64,000 nucleotides of DNA from Flavivirga abyssicola (GCF_030540775.2 NZ_CP141266.1:2715001-2779000), one strand, 5' to 3'; positions 19,401 to 28,569 are shown, numbered from the stretch's first letter. Numbers and translations are program-made. The notes: a model not told the origin generated them from the letters alone.

Positions 19401-19677
19401 CATTAACAGTGTTAGAACTGCCAACAGGAGCTTCAATGGTTGTGTATCCTACGAAACTAAAAACAAGGATGTCCCCTTGGCTAGCTCTAATTGAATATTT
19501 TCCGTCGAAATCTGAAGATGTACCAGAACTAGTACCTTTAACTAAGACAGTTGCTCCAGGTAACGGTAGACCAGAATCATCTGAAACTGTACCTGAAATT
19601 GTCTTTTCTTGTGCAAACGTTAGCTGCACGACAAACGCTAGTAATAGCGTTAGAATTCCACTAAACTTTGTTTTCAT
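16480..19677 (-). CDS. SusC/RagA family TonB-linked outer-membrane protein
   Basis: The 1065-residue TonB-dependent transporter has a signal peptide ending LTFAQ, then a carboxypeptidase-D-regulatory-like domain (KTISGTVSDDSGLPLPGATV, GKYSIRASQGD). A TonB-box-like EEIVVTAFG, the plug domain (GQPLYIIDGSPI-like: NQPLYIIDGSPIN) and a large beta-barrel follow. Its last strand ends RTYGVSLKVSF. The ATG at 19677 starts a proper signal peptide, so the upstream in-frame TTG at 19707 was rejected. It is the first gene of a four-gene operon and pairs with the SusD-like lipoprotein for active import across the outer membrane. Confidence 0.95.
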   Translation of the reverse strand: MKTKFSGILTLLLAFVVQLTFAQEKTISGTVSDDSGLPLPGATVLVKGTSSGTSSDFDGKYSIRASQGDILVFSFVGYTTIEAPVGSSNTVNVTLSEDAESLEEIVVTAFGKTKTKREVSSAVAIIDNEELTNVTNINPLESLSGKISGVDLSTPAQVGATSKVIIRGFSSLGSNQPLYIIDGSPINNTQNQLVSAAGDTAVNRTFDGGSGLNDLDPNNIETISVLKGAAAAALYGSRASNGAIIITTKRGRNNQGLKVDVVSSIDFLEVARVPHLQNDFGQGWNGQSYSSLPSGGQGASNENGSWGAPFDGQIRTFGHIIDNSQQIKPYVALKDNIKDFYDIGSVYTNSIRLSGGGSNTMFSLGFTNTDSDGIIPTDADAFSRRVFNASGGISSDKFRLNVSANYVERDQNVVNTGQGDNAGEGEVLIQEIIQIPRDVSLVDLADYKNNIFNSNDNFYTPYSRNPYWTINENGNNLKSNRFYGNANLNYSIVENLSATVQFGGDITNTTNKSFGAVINYSPGSPNALLGATTNAGGVTESKTLRKEYDTFFTLDYDNNVTEELTVDASLGLNYNERSTDFSRVQITDLSVPNFYELSNTAGRPIVTQNNSLRRTYGIFGSATIGYKNRYFLTLTGRNDWSSTLPVENNSFFYPSAGLSAIVLDNSQHTVKLRAAIARVAKDTGPYNTENALIPAVNSGGFGQILFPIGGQNAFELSGIIGNPNLKPEITNEYEFGTEISLFNSRVNIDFAYYNKDTEGVIIRRPLPRSTGYASLTGNFIDLNNKGVELALSGYPVRGSDFTWELGYTFTKNENEVTDLAEGLDEILINSAFAVNFYAEKGKPLGVFKTRVPLTNADGQVIVNPSTGIPTQTTDEVEIGNSQRDFIMGLKNTFTYKNLSLSFNFDWKEGGKMYSYTGRLLGFTGNSILTTYNNRNTFIVPNSVVDNGNGTFSENTTPITFENVTGFYSSSNNGSTEVNHVVDRSFIRLRDLSLSYRIPLSLIDRLGVSRASITAYGKNLFLWTPDDNPYVDPEISTFGSDLASEFGEFSTNPSQRTYGVSLKVSF

Positions 19678-20019
19678 TTTATAATTATTTGAATTAGTCA
19701 ATGCCAAAAATCATAATAAAAAGTTAATAAAACAATAAATAATGGTTAAAATTTGCCTTTTAACGAGAAATTTTAAGAAAAAAGTAAAAAAACATAAGCT
19801 TATTTCCTTCTTTTTAAAAGCAAAAGAGACTGCTTTTCTAATTCAAATAAATTGTTCTTATAAATGAATTTATTATGATTTAAAAATAATTTTAGACGGG
19901 TTTCTTTTTGTAGCGAAATAAATACCTTTAGTTGTTGAACATCAACATTGGTTTGCCACTATTGCCTGAAACCACCAACAAGGTTGTCATTGTATCTTGT
20001 AGAGTTCCTTCCAAGTCCA
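19678..20019. other. Non-coding region upstream of susC
   Basis: The susC leader contains ATAATTATTTGAATTAGTCAA at 19681-19701, which recurs with one inserted base at 20141-20162. On the minus strand between about 19795 and 19960 a short open frame reads like coding sequence (...VDVQQLKVFISLQKETRLK...), but it has no start, follows a stop and matches nothing that I recognise. It may belong to the decayed gene upstream. Confidence 0.4.
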
Positions 20020-20136
20020 TTGACTTCCTAAAGATTTTTTATCCCTGGAAATACCAAGAGCAGTAATGGCCACCTCGTCTAATGTAGAGGTGTCTTCTTG
20101 TAGCAAGATATTTATTGTGTTGGAAGCTCCGACGGT
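20020..20136 (-). pseudogene. Remnant of a second susC gene
   Basis: The minus strand encodes TVGASNTINILLQEDTSTLD then EVAITALGISRDKKSLGSQ. This spans the end of the carboxypeptidase-regulatory domain, the TonB box and the ALGI-R-KKSLG hallmark that starts the plug of SusC proteins. No signal peptide precedes it and the frame ends at a stop about 12 codons later. It joins directly to a near copy of the intact susC leader (20141-20162), so an internal deletion is likely. The ALGISRDKKSLG wording differs from the intact gene (AFGKTKTKREVSS), so it came from a different susC paralogue. Confidence 0.75.
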
Positions 20137-20345
20137 AATTATAATTATTTTGAATTAGTCAATTATAAAAGTCGGGAACAAAACTTATTCTAAAAGGATA
20201 ATAGGTTGCCTGAGAAGGATTTATTAAAATATGTTAGAAATATTTATTAGAAGTAATGATGCTAAGGCTCTGTAAAATAAAATATTAATGTTTAAGGGTA
20301 GGAGGTTTGGATATTTAATGAGAATAAGAAATATATGAAGAAACC

Positions 20346-20364
20346 ATAATAATAATAATAATAA
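20346..20364. repeat. ATA trinucleotide tract
   Basis: About six perfect ATA units lie immediately downstream of the stop codon of the Omp85-like gene on its own strand. It is a simple repeat with no evident role. Confidence 0.7.
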
Positions 20365-22056
20365 TTAGAAATTTGCTATTAAACTTATATGTATTTTGGA
20401 ATTGGAAAGCTTAAATTTTTGATTTTCACTTTTACCATTTGCATAATTAAACCGAAATAATCCAGCCTGTGTTAGGATACCAAATCCAAATCCATATCCG
20501 AAAAGCTTTTCTTTGGTATCTATAATTTTATTTTCAAAATAGGCAGCATCAATAATAGAGTGAATATAAATGGAATTGTTAAGTTGGTATCTGTACTCTG
20601 TATTAATTAAACCGAATAAAGAGGAAAATAGGCTGTTTTCTTCAAATCCCCTAATAGAGTTTATGCCTCCAAATCTTAGTAATTCATTTTCAAAATACGT
20701 GTTAGAATTTAAAGAAGCGCCGTTTAGTCTTAAAAAAACACTGTTTTTTCTGTTTAAATAAAAGATCTTAAATGCATCAATAGAAAGTTGTGTTTGCTTT
20801 TCCTGGATATTGAGGGCTTTTCTTTCTCCAAAGTTTGTTTCCAGATATAATTTAGAATTAATTGGAAAAAGCAGATTGTATGCTTGTGCTTTTGTAAACT
20901 CGTATGCTAGCGTGTAATATTGAGTTTTGTAATCTGAAATTGTAAGAGATGCGTTTTCTAATAAATTATTTGACTCAGTAGAAAGAAGACCAGTATAAAT
21001 TTTATGCTTAGAATTTATTTGATAATGTAGTTTTAATGCTTGGTTTATGGTTGTGAATGATGAATCTTTTCTAAAAATCCGTAATCCTAAATCAATCCCA
21101 ATAGGTGATTTAAACAAATAAGGGAGTGTTAAATCAGCTTGAAATGTTTTTTGATCATTTTCATCACTTTTGTATAATAGTTTAAAAGATTCGCCAAAGT
21201 TTAAATTATTGGTTAAGTTTAAATTTAAGTAACCATCAAACTCTAATTGGTTTGTTTCTTCATTAGTTCCAAAACCTAAAAACCCATCAAAAGAGTTACT
21301 TTTTGCTTTTTCAAGATATAAATACAGCGTTGTAGAGTCTTTAGAAAACAAGACTTCTGGAGACTTTATTTCGTTAGCGAATCTTAAATTGTTTAGTTGA
21401 TTCGTCTTGTTTTTTATTTTAGTTAAATCGAAAACTTGGGAAGGCTTAATTTTTAAAAAGTGTTTTAGATAAGAACGAGGAAATTTTTCATAACCTTTAA
21501 TTATGATATTGCTAATGATTCTTTTCTTTGTTTCCGATTTAACAATCAATTCTGCTGATAAATTAGAGGAGTCCTGAACTTTGATATTTGACAAGTACAA
21601 TTTTGAAAAAGGAAATCCTTCATCTGAAATTTTAGAATTAATAAAATTTAAAGCACTTTCAGTTTTGCTAAATTCTAGCTCGAAATAATCATCAAAAATA
21701 TTTTTTGAAATGGGCTCTAAAAGGGAGCGTTCAATTTCGGTTTCATTATAGTATATATATATGGTGTTAAATTTCTTTTTTAAGTGAATTTGAGTTTTGA
21801 ATGATGAGTCATTTATCTTAATAATATTTTTTAACTCATTTTCAATATATCCTATTTTTAAAAGTCTTTTTTGAATAGAATCGATCTCATGCTCAATAGA
21901 CCTATAATCTTTATGAGTTTTAATGTAGCTTAAAGAATCTATAGTACTAGTTTCATGCTCAGTATTACCATCAATTTTCAGGTGTAAATTTTGGCAAAAC
22001 AATTCCGAAGAAAAAAGAATATATATAATAAGGAGTAAAAAAGAAACTTTTTTCAC
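20365..22056 (-). CDS. Omp85/BamA-like outer-membrane protein with POTRA-like region
   Basis: The 563-residue protein has a signal peptide (ending SSELFCQ). A periplasmic region to about residue 240 includes a POTRA-like segment (RIISNIIIKGYEKFPRSYL ... KIKPSQVFDLTKIKNKTNQL), and a C-terminal beta-barrel follows. The barrel carries LRFGGINSIRGFEENS, with the RGF motif conserved in the Omp85 lid loop. It is shorter than BamA (about 800 residues), so it is an accessory Omp85 paralogue, not the essential assembly factor. The start is GTG at 22056, which opens the signal peptide. The substrate is unknown. Confidence 0.8.
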   Translation of the reverse strand: MKKVSFLLLIIYILFSSELFCQNLHLKIDGNTEHETSTIDSLSYIKTHKDYRSIEHEIDSIQKRLLKIGYIENELKNIIKINDSSFKTQIHLKKKFNTIYIYYNETEIERSLLEPISKNIFDDYFELEFSKTESALNFINSKISDEGFPFSKLYLSNIKVQDSSNLSAELIVKSETKKRIISNIIIKGYEKFPRSYLKHFLKIKPSQVFDLTKIKNKTNQLNNLRFANEIKSPEVLFSKDSTTLYLYLEKAKSNSFDGFLGFGTNEETNQLEFDGYLNLNLTNNLNFGESFKLLYKSDENDQKTFQADLTLPYLFKSPIGIDLGLRIFRKDSSFTTINQALKLHYQINSKHKIYTGLLSTESNNLLENASLTISDYKTQYYTLAYEFTKAQAYNLLFPINSKLYLETNFGERKALNIQEKQTQLSIDAFKIFYLNRKNSVFLRLNGASLNSNTYFENELLRFGGINSIRGFEENSLFSSLFGLINTEYRYQLNNSIYIHSIIDAAYFENKIIDTKEKLFGYGFGFGILTQAGLFRFNYANGKSENQKFKLSNSKIHISLIANF

Positions 22057-22311
22057 TTTATAGCTAGCTGTTTATTGTGTAAAACTAACGGAAAACAAAG
22101 ACTTATAATATAGTGGACAAGATAATTTTTGAATTCTATTAAAAACGTGTTGTGCTTTTTATGAAAAAATGTCTAATAATAGTAATTGTTTTAAGCTTAG
22201 AATTATGCAAGTGTTTAAGTAAATAAAGCGATTGAAACATGAACTAAATGAGGTTGGAGTATTAAGTAAAAAATAAAAATTCATTACGATGTGAAAATTA
22301 ATGATTTAGGG
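22057..22311. other. Divergent intergenic region upstream of rpsL
   Basis: This region separates the Omp85-like gene from rpsL. The only coding-like item is a 21-codon frame at 22161-22226 that reads as a hydrophobic signal-like peptide (MKKCLIIVIVLSLELCKC...). It lacks homologues that I recognise and may be chance or the relic of a lipoprotein gene. Confidence 0.35.
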
Positions 22312-22342
22312 TTTGAATTATTAATTTTAATTTCTACCTTTG
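22312..22342 (+). promoter_or_regulatory. Sigma-A promoter of the rpsL operon
   Basis: TTTG at 22312-22315, a 19-base spacer and TACCTTTG at 22335-22342 match the Bacteroidota consensus TTTG/TAnnTTTG exactly, 43 bases before the rpsL ATG. This is the best promoter in the window and should drive the str cluster. Confidence 0.8.
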
Positions 22343-22385
22343 CAGCCCTCTTAGAAGAGGATTTTAAAATTTATATATAATATAT

Positions 22386-22760
22386 ATGCCAACAATTTCA
22401 CAATTAGTAAGAACAGGAAGAGCCAAAATAACCAAGAAGAGTAAATCGGCTGCTTTAGATTCTTGTCCGCAAAGACGTGGTGTATGTACTCGTGTTTACA
22501 CGACAACTCCTAAAAAACCAAACTCAGCAATGCGTAAGGTAGCAAGGGTTCGTTTAACAAACGGTAACGAGGTTAATGCATACATTGGTGGAGAAGGACA
22601 CAATCTACAAGAGCACTCGATAGTATTGGTTAGAGGTGGAAGGGTAAAAGATTTGCCAGGAGTTAGATATCACATCGTTCGTGGTGCTTTAGACACCGCA
22701 GGTGTTTCAGGTAGAACACAACGTAGATCTAAGTATGGTGCAAAACGCCCTAAGAAGTAA
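22386..22760 (+). CDS. rpsL: 30S ribosomal protein S12
   Basis: The 124-residue protein lies at the decoding centre of the 30S subunit. The loop [12 protein letters not shown] and the segment [15 protein letters not shown] are intact. Lys43 and Lys88, the residues where streptomycin-resistance mutations arise, are both wild type, so no rpsL-based resistance is expected. It is the first gene of the str cluster, followed by rpsG after 22 bases. Confidence 0.98.
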   Translation: MPTISQLVRTGRAKITKKSKSAALDSCPQRRGVCTRVYTTTPKKPNSAMRKVARVRLTNGNEVNAYIGGEGHNLQEHSIVLVRGGRVKDLPGVRYHIVRGALDTAGVSGRTQRRSKYGAKRPKK

Positions 22761-22782
22761 TTTAAAACTTTAAGAAGAAGAC

Positions 22783-23259
22783 ATGAGAAAAAGAGCAGCA
22801 AAAAAGAGACCGCTTTTACCGGATCCACGTTTTAACGATCAGTTAGTAACTCGTTTCGTTAATATGATGATGTGGGATGGAAAGAAGTCTGTCGCTTTTA
22901 AAGTATTCTATGATGCCATTGATATTGTAGATTCGAAAAAAACTGACGAAGAAAAAACAGCTTTAGAAACATGGAAAGATGCGTTATCAAATGTGATGCC
23001 TCACGTAGAAGTACGTAGCCGTCGTGTTGGTGGTGCAACATTCCAGATTCCAATGCAAATTCGTCCAGACCGTAAGGTTTCTACAGCGATGAAATGGCTT
23101 ATAGGTTATGCGCGTAAAAGAAATGAAAAATCTATGGCACAACGCTTAGCTTCAGAGATTTTAGCAGCAGCGAAAGAAGAAGGAGCAGCAGTTAAGAAAA
23201 GAGTTGATACTCACAAAATGGCAGAAGCAAACAAAGCATTCTCTCACTTTAGATTTTAA
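22783..23259 (+). CDS. rpsG: 30S ribosomal protein S7
   Basis: The 158-residue primary assembly protein of the 30S head binds 16S rRNA at the E-site region. Typical segments include [39 protein letters not shown] and the C-terminal [13 protein letters not shown]. It lies between rpsL and fusA with a six-base gap before fusA. Confidence 0.98.
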   Translation: MRKRAAKKRPLLPDPRFNDQLVTRFVNMMMWDGKKSVAFKVFYDAIDIVDSKKTDEEKTALETWKDALSNVMPHVEVRSRRVGGATFQIPMQIRPDRKVSTAMKWLIGYARKRNEKSMAQRLASEILAAAKEEGAAVKKRVDTHKMAEANKAFSHFRF

Positions 23260-23265
23260 TACGAC

Positions 23266-25392
23266 ATGGCAAGAGATTTAAAATTCACTAGAAATATAGG
23301 TATTGCTGCACATATTGATGCAGGAAAAACTACTACTACAGAGCGTATTCTTTATTATACAGGTGTATCTCATAAAATTGGAGAAGTACATGATGGTGCT
23401 GCTACAATGGACTGGATGGAGCAAGAGCAAGAAAGAGGTATTACAATTACTTCTGCTGCGACAACTTGTGAGTGGAAATTCCCAATTGAAAATGGGCAAC
23501 CAACACCAGACACAAAAGGATATCACTTTAATATCATTGACACACCGGGTCACGTAGATTTTACGGTTGAGGTAAACCGTTCATTACGTGTACTTGATGG
23601 TTTAGTATTCTTATTTAGTGCAGTTGATGGTGTTGAGCCTCAATCTGAAACTAACTGGAGATTAGCAGATAACTACAAAGTGCCTAGAATTGGTTTCGTT
23701 AATAAAATGGACCGTCAAGGATCTAACTTTTTAGGTGTTTGTCAACAAGTAAAAGACATGTTAAAGTCTAATGCTGTGCCAATCGTTTTAAATATTGGTG
23801 ACGAAGCAGACTTTAAAGGAATTATCGATTTAGTAAAAAATCGTGCTATTGTTTGGCATGATGAAACTCAAGGGGCGACTTTTGATGTGATTGATATTCC
23901 AGAAGAGATGAAAGAAGAAGCTCGTAAGTATCGTGCACTTTTAATTGAAGAAGTGGCAACTTACGATGAGAACTTATTAGAGAAATTCATGGAAGATGAA
24001 GATTCTATTACAGAAGAAGAAGTGCATGCTGCACTTAGAGCTGCTGTAATGGATATGGCTATCATACCTATGATTTGTGGTTCTGCTTTTAAAAATAAAG
24101 GGGTACAATTCTTATTAGATGCTGTTTGTCGTTACTTACCATCTCCAACAGATAGAGATAATATTGTAGGTACAGATCCTAGAACAGGAGAAGAGGCTAT
24201 ACGTAAGCCAGATGTTAAAGATCCATTTGCGGCTTTAGCATTTAAAATTGCTACCGATCCTTTCGTAGGGCGTTTAGCATTCTTTAGAGCTTATTCAGGT
24301 CGTTTAGATGCAGGGTCTTATATCTTGAACAACCGTTCTGGTAAAAAAGAACGTATTTCTCGTATCTATCAAATGCACTCTAACAAGCAAAATGCTATCG
24401 ATTTTATTGAAGCAGGAGATATTGGAGCTGCAGTAGGATTTAAAGATATCAAGACAGGTGATACGATGTCTGATGAAAAGAATCCTATCGTTTTAGAATC
24501 TATGGACTTCCCAGATCCGGTAATTGGTATCGCGGTTGAGCCTAAGACTAAAGCTGATGTAGATAAATTAGGTATGTCTTTAGCAAAATTAGCCGAAGAA
24601 GATCCAACATTTACAGCAAGAACAGATGAAGCTTCAGGACAGACTATTATATCTGGAATGGGTGAGCTTCACTTAGATATTATTGTTGACCGTCTTAAAC
24701 GTGAGTTTAAGGTTGAGGTAAATCAAGGTCAGCCACAAGTAGAGTACAAGGAAGCTATTACGCAACGTGCTGAACACAGAGAAGTTTATAAGAAACAATC
24801 TGGTGGACGTGGTAAATTCGCAGACATTGTATTTACATTGGAGCCTGCAGAAGAAGGAAAAGTAGGATTAGAATTTATTTCAGAAATTAAAGGTGGTAAC
24901 GTTCCTAAAGAATTTATCCCTTCAATTGAAAAAGGATTCAAAATGGCTATGGTAAATGGACCATTGGCAGGATACGAAGTTGATGCTATGAAAGTAACAT
25001 TAACAGACGGTTCTTACCATGATGTGGATTCGGATCAATTATCTTTTGAATTGGCTGCAAAACTTGGATTTAAAAACTCTGCGAAAGCTGCAAAAGCAGT
25101 AATCATGGAGCCTATTATGAAACTAGAGGTTATTACTCCAGAAGAAAACATGGGTGATATCGTAGGTGATTTAAATAGAAGAAGAGGACAAGTAAGTGAT
25201 ATGGGTGATAGAGCTGGCGCAAAAACTGTGAAAGCAACTGTACCGCTTTCAGAAATGTTTGGATATGTTACAACATTAAGAACATTATCATCTGGTCGTG
25301 CAACGTCAACAATGGAATTTTCACATTATGCTGAAACACCTTCGAATATATCTGAAGAAGTAATTAAGGCAGCTAAAGGTGTTGAAGCTTAA
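23266..25392 (+). CDS. fusA: Elongation factor G
   Basis: This translocation GTPase has 708 residues, normal for EF-G. The G domain carries AHIDAGKT (residues 15-22), DTPGHVDF (from about 92) and NKMD (from about 146). Later domains include the domain II/III element [20 protein letters not shown] and the domain IV loop [20 protein letters not shown]. It is followed directly by rpsJ. The tuf gene that follows fusA in many other phyla is absent here, as is usual in Bacteroidota. Confidence 0.98.
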   Translation: MARDLKFTRNIGIAAHIDAGKTTTTERILYYTGVSHKIGEVHDGAATMDWMEQEQERGITITSAATTCEWKFPIENGQPTPDTKGYHFNIIDTPGHVDFTVEVNRSLRVLDGLVFLFSAVDGVEPQSETNWRLADNYKVPRIGFVNKMDRQGSNFLGVCQQVKDMLKSNAVPIVLNIGDEADFKGIIDLVKNRAIVWHDETQGATFDVIDIPEEMKEEARKYRALLIEEVATYDENLLEKFMEDEDSITEEEVHAALRAAVMDMAIIPMICGSAFKNKGVQFLLDAVCRYLPSPTDRDNIVGTDPRTGEEAIRKPDVKDPFAALAFKIATDPFVGRLAFFRAYSGRLDAGSYILNNRSGKKERISRIYQMHSNKQNAIDFIEAGDIGAAVGFKDIKTGDTMSDEKNPIVLESMDFPDPVIGIAVEPKTKADVDKLGMSLAKLAEEDPTFTARTDEASGQTIISGMGELHLDIIVDRLKREFKVEVNQGQPQVEYKEAITQRAEHREVYKKQSGGRGKFADIVFTLEPAEEGKVGLEFISEIKGGNVPKEFIPSIEKGFKMAMVNGPLAGYEVDAMKVTLTDGSYHDVDSDQLSFELAAKLGFKNSAKAAKAVIMEPIMKLEVITPEENMGDIVGDLNRRRGQVSDMGDRAGAKTVKATVPLSEMFGYVTTLRTLSSGRATSTMEFSHYAETPSNISEEVIKAAKGVEA

Positions 25393-25403
25393 AATCTAAG
25401 AAA

Positions 25404-25709
25404 ATGAGTCAAAAAATCAGAATAAAATTAAAATCTTACGATCACAATTTAGTAGATAAGTCTGCTGATAAGATTGTAAAGACTGTAAAAAGTACTGGTG
25501 CTGTTGTAACTGGACCAATTCCATTACCAACTCACAAGAAAATTTTCACAGTATTACGTTCTCCACACGTAAACAAGAAATCAAGAGAACAATTTCAATT
25601 AAGCTCTTATAAGAGATTATTGGATATTTACTCTTCTTCATCAAAAACAATTGATGCGTTAATGAAACTTGAATTACCAAGTGGTGTTGAAGTAGAGATT
25701 AAAGTATAA
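25404..25709 (+). CDS. rpsJ: 30S ribosomal protein S10
   Basis: The 101-residue protein of the 30S head also acts as NusE in antitermination. The conserved [20 protein letters not shown] and [13 protein letters not shown] segments are visible. It is co-directional with fusA (11-base gap) but is separated from rplC by 189 bases holding a strong intrinsic terminator, so it belongs to the str transcript, and S10-operon genes downstream depend on readthrough or another promoter. Confidence 0.98.
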   Translation: MSQKIRIKLKSYDHNLVDKSADKIVKTVKSTGAVVTGPIPLPTHKKIFTVLRSPHVNKKSREQFQLSSYKRLLDIYSSSSKTIDALMKLELPSGVEVEIKV

Positions 25710-25713
25710 TTTG

Positions 25714-25745
25714 TCATTCCTGCGAAAGTAGGAATCTCATAAATT
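25714..25745 (+). repeat. Dispersed palindromic repeat, copy 1 (GGAATCTCATAAA family)
   Basis: ATTCCTGC-GAAA-GTAGGAAT forms an 8-bp stem with a GAAA tetraloop, followed by CTCATAAA. The 13-base string GGAATCTCATAAA recurs at 39974-39986 behind another hairpin, just ahead of carA. The two copies have compensating differences in the stem, which suggests that the hairpin is what is kept. Confidence 0.65.
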
Positions 25746-25804
25746 GAAACTAGAAGTTTCAAGACATGTCCGGAGCTTCGAGCGAAGGAAAAACGGAAAA
25801 ATAC

Positions 25805-25843
25805 ATTTCAGGGACGAAAGGTATTTTGTCCCTGAAATTTTTT
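25805..25843 (+). terminator. Strong intrinsic terminator between rpsJ and rplC
   Basis: A 15-bp stem (ATTTCAGGGACGAAA pairing with TTTTGTCCCTGAAAT, one G-T pair) with loop GGTA is followed by a T run. Its position inside the ribosomal gene cluster suggests either the end of the str transcript or an attenuator controlling the S10 genes. Confidence 0.85.
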
Positions 25844-25852
25844 AAATAGGTC

Positions 25853-25870
25853 ATGTTGAAACTTGTTTCA
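25853..25870 (+). other. Small hairpin in the rplC leader
   Basis: GTTGAAAC and GTTTCAAC form an inverted repeat separated by two bases, about 30 bases upstream of rplC. A related TTGAAAC/GTTTCAA pair lies at about 25743-25761. It could belong to a leader structure for ribosomal-protein control, but no known leader class was recognised. Confidence 0.35.
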
Positions 25871-25898
25871 ACGAAATAATAATTAATAAATAATAAAT

Positions 25899-26516
25899 AT
25901 GTCTGGGTTAATTGGAAAAAAAATCGGTATGACCAGCATCTTTGATGACAACGGAAAGAATATTCCTTGTACAGTTATCGAAGCTGGACCATGTATCGTT
26001 ACCCAAGTCAGAACCGAAGAAGTTGATGGTTATGAAGCTATCCAACTTGGTTTCGATGACGCGACAGAAAAAAGCGCTACTAAAGCAGACTTAGGTCATG
26101 CTAAAAAAGCGGGTACTTCTGTAAAACGCAAAGTTGTTGAATTCAAAGGTTTTGATGAGGAGTACAAATTAGGAGATGCTATCACTGTAGAACATTTCAC
26201 AGAAGGTGAATTTGTCGATGTTGCAGGAACATCTAAAGGTAAAGGATTTCAAGGTGTTGTAAAACGTCATGGTTTCGGTGGTGTAGGTCAAGCTACTCAT
26301 GGTCAGCATAATCGTTTAAGAGCGCCAGGATCAATTGGAGCTGCATCTTACCCTGCAAGAGTTTTTAAAGGTATGAAAATGGCCGGAAGAATGGGTGGAG
26401 AAACAATAAAAGTTCAAAATTTAAGAGTTTTAAAAGTAGTTGCTGAAAAGAATCTACTTGTTGTTAAAGGGTGTGTACCTGGACACAAAAACGCTTATGT
26501 AATTATTAGAAAATAA
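25899..26516 (+). CDS. rplC: 50S ribosomal protein L3
   Basis: The 205-residue early assembly protein reaches the peptidyl-transferase centre. Typical features are the N-terminal [17 protein letters not shown], the extension [19 protein letters not shown] and TRM-like [18 protein letters not shown]. Its stop overlaps the rplD start by one base (TAATG), which couples their translation. It begins the S10 cluster after a terminator-containing gap. Confidence 0.98.
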   Translation: MSGLIGKKIGMTSIFDDNGKNIPCTVIEAGPCIVTQVRTEEVDGYEAIQLGFDDATEKSATKADLGHAKKAGTSVKRKVVEFKGFDEEYKLGDAITVEHFTEGEFVDVAGTSKGKGFQGVVKRHGFGGVGQATHGQHNRLRAPGSIGAASYPARVFKGMKMAGRMGGETIKVQNLRVLKVVAEKNLLVVKGCVPGHKNAYVIIRK

Positions 26517-27145
26517 TGAAAGTAGCAGTTTTAGATATAAACGGAAAAGACACAGGTAGAAAGGCAGACCTTTCTAAAGATGTGTTCGCTATTGAGCCTA
26601 ATAATCACGCTGTATATTTGGATGTTAAACAATATTTAGCAAACCAACGTCAAGGAACTCACAAATCTAAAGAAAGAGGTGAGATTTCTGGAAGTACACG
26701 TAAGATTAAAAAGCAAAAAGGAACTGGTACAGCAAGAGCAGGTAGTATTAAGTCTGGTGTATTTAAAGGTGGAGGTCGTATGTTCGGTCCAAGACCAAGA
26801 AATTACAGCTTTAAACTTAATAAAAATGTTAAGCGTTTAGCACGTAAATCTGCATTAAGTATCAAAGCAGGAGAGAAGTCAATTACAGTTCTAGAAGACT
26901 TTAATTTTGATGCTCCAAAAACGAAAAACTTTACAGCGATTTTAAAAGCCTTAGAGCTTGAAAACAAAAAATCTCTGTTTGTGTTGGGTGGGTCAAATAA
27001 TAACGTATATTTGTCATCGCGCAATTTAAAAGGATCTGAAGTTGTAACTTCTTCGGAATTAAGTACTTACAAGATTTTAAATGCAAATCAAGTCGTGCTT
27101 TTAGAAGGTGCTTTAGAAGGAATTGAAACAAACTTAAGTAAATAA
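26516..27145 (+). CDS. rplD: 50S ribosomal protein L4
   Basis: The 209-residue protein has the extended loop that lines the exit tunnel ([22 protein letters not shown], then [14 protein letters not shown]). In E. coli L4 represses the S10 operon; whether that occurs here is unknown. It is coupled to rplC and followed by rplW after seven bases. Confidence 0.98.
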   Translation: MKVAVLDINGKDTGRKADLSKDVFAIEPNNHAVYLDVKQYLANQRQGTHKSKERGEISGSTRKIKKQKGTGTARAGSIKSGVFKGGGRMFGPRPRNYSFKLNKNVKRLARKSALSIKAGEKSITVLEDFNFDAPKTKNFTAILKALELENKKSLFVLGGSNNNVYLSSRNLKGSEVVTSSELSTYKILNANQVVLLEGALEGIETNLSK

Positions 27146-27152
27146 GAAACAG

Positions 27153-27443
27153 ATGAGTATCTTAATTAAACCTATAATCACAGAAAAAGCGACTGCAGAT
27201 AGCGAGTTAAGAAACTGCTATACTTTCGCGGTGAAGACAAAGGCGAACAAGGTAGAAATTAAAAAAGCGGTGGAAGCTGCTTATGGTGTTTCTGTTGAAA
27301 AAGTTCGTACTATAAATGTCCGTCCAGATAGAAGAACCCGTTTTACAAAAACAGGTATTCAACATGGTAAAACAAATGCTGTTAAAAAAGCAATTGTACA
27401 ACTGGCGGAAGGTGAAATGATTGATTTATACAGTAACATGTAA
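27153..27443 (+). CDS. rplW: 50S ribosomal protein L23
   Basis: The 96-residue tunnel-exit protein docks trigger factor and SRP. The start SILIKPIITEKAT and the central VEIKKAVEAAYGVSVEKV are family hallmarks. It sits between rplD and rplB with short gaps. Confidence 0.97.
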   Translation: MSILIKPIITEKATADSELRNCYTFAVKTKANKVEIKKAVEAAYGVSVEKVRTINVRPDRRTRFTKTGIQHGKTNAVKKAIVQLAEGEMIDLYSNM

Positions 27444-27453
27444 TTAGACAACA

Positions 27454-28281
27454 ATGTCAGTAAGAAAATTAAAACCAATCACACCAGGACAGCGATTTAG
27501 AGTAGTAAATGGTTATGACGCTATTACTACTGATAAGCCGGAAAAGAGTTTACTCGTTCCGAATAAAAGGTCTGGTGGTAGAAACAGTCAAGGAAAAATG
27601 ACCATGCGCTATATAGGTGGAGGTCATAAGAAAAAGTATCGTATTATCGATTTTAAACGTGACAAAGCTGGAATTCCAGCAGAAGTTAAGTCTATCGAGT
27701 ACGATCCAAACAGAACCGCTTTCATCGCATTATTGAATTATCAAGATGGCGAGAAAAGATATATTATTGCTCAAAATGGTTTACAAGTTGGGCAAAATGT
27801 GGTATCTGGTTTAGAAGGTGTTGGTCCAGAAATTGGAAATGCAATGCCATTAAGTGAAATTCCATTAGGGACTATTATTTCTTGTGTAGAATTACGTCCA
27901 GGTCAAGGAGCTGTTATGGCTCGTAGTGCTGGTGCTTTTGCACAGTTAATGGCAAGAGATGGTAAGTTTGCTACTATTAAATTACCTTCAGGAGAAACAA
28001 GATTAATTCTTGTAAACTGTATGGCTACTATAGGTGTTGTTTCTAACTCAGATCATCAATTATTAGTTGGTGGTAAAGCAGGTAGAACAAGATGGTTAGG
28101 AAGAAGACCACGTACTAGACCAGTAGTTATGAATCCAGTTGATCACCCAATGGGTGGTGGTGAAGGTAAATCTTCAGGAGGACACCCACGTTCAAGAAAC
28201 GGTATTCCAGCTAAAGGTTATAGAACACGTTCTAAGACTAAAGCAAGTAACAAATATATTGTAGAACGTAGAAAGAAATAA
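27454..28281 (+). CDS. rplB: 50S ribosomal protein L2
   Basis: The 275-residue protein binds 23S rRNA near the peptidyl-transferase centre and bridges the subunits. The conserved C-terminal stretch is present as [19 protein letters not shown]; the second His of the enterobacterial DHPHGGGEG is Met here. It lies within the S10 cluster, four bases before rpsS. Confidence 0.98.
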   Translation: MSVRKLKPITPGQRFRVVNGYDAITTDKPEKSLLVPNKRSGGRNSQGKMTMRYIGGGHKKKYRIIDFKRDKAGIPAEVKSIEYDPNRTAFIALLNYQDGEKRYIIAQNGLQVGQNVVSGLEGVGPEIGNAMPLSEIPLGTIISCVELRPGQGAVMARSAGAFAQLMARDGKFATIKLPSGETRLILVNCMATIGVVSNSDHQLLVGGKAGRTRWLGRRPRTRPVVMNPVDHPMGGGEGKSSGGHPRSRNGIPAKGYRTRSKTKASNKYIVERRKK

Positions 28282-28284
28282 GAC

Positions 28285-28563
28285 ATGGCAAGATCATTAA
28301 AAAAAGGACCTTACGTTCATTATAAATTAGAAAAGAAAGTAGCTGTTAATGTTGAATCTAACAAGAAAACAGTAATCAAAACTTGGTCAAGAGCTAGTAT
28401 GATTACTCCAGATTTTGTTGGACAAACAATAGCAGTACACAATGGCCGTCAATTTGTACCTGTTTATGTAACAGAAAACATGGTAGGTCATAAGTTAGGA
28501 GAATTTTCACCAACACGTTCATTCCGTGGACATGCAGGTGCTAAAAATAAAGGTAAAAAGTAG
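28285..28563 (+). CDS. rpsS: 30S ribosomal protein S19
   Basis: The 92-residue 30S head protein pairs with S13. [34 protein letters not shown] and [12 protein letters not shown] are diagnostic. It is followed by rplV after six bases. Confidence 0.97.
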   Translation: MARSLKKGPYVHYKLEKKVAVNVESNKKTVIKTWSRASMITPDFVGQTIAVHNGRQFVPVYVTENMVGHKLGEFSPTRSFRGHAGAKNKGKK

Positions 28564-28569
28564 TAAGCT

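Noticed and set aside
16480-19677. Polysaccharide utilization locus
   Set aside because: SusC and SusD are present but no glycoside hydrolase, lyase, sulfatase or sensor of glycans is adjacent, so a glycan substrate cannot be claimed.
19678-20364. Insertion sequence or phage remnant between susC and the Omp85-like gene
   Set aside because: No transposase or integrase fragments or terminal inverted repeats are seen; the only recognisable piece is a susC fragment.
25393-25403. Missing tuf after fusA treated as a deletion
   Set aside because: Bacteroidota usually place tuf elsewhere, beside tRNA and secE genes, so its absence here is normal.
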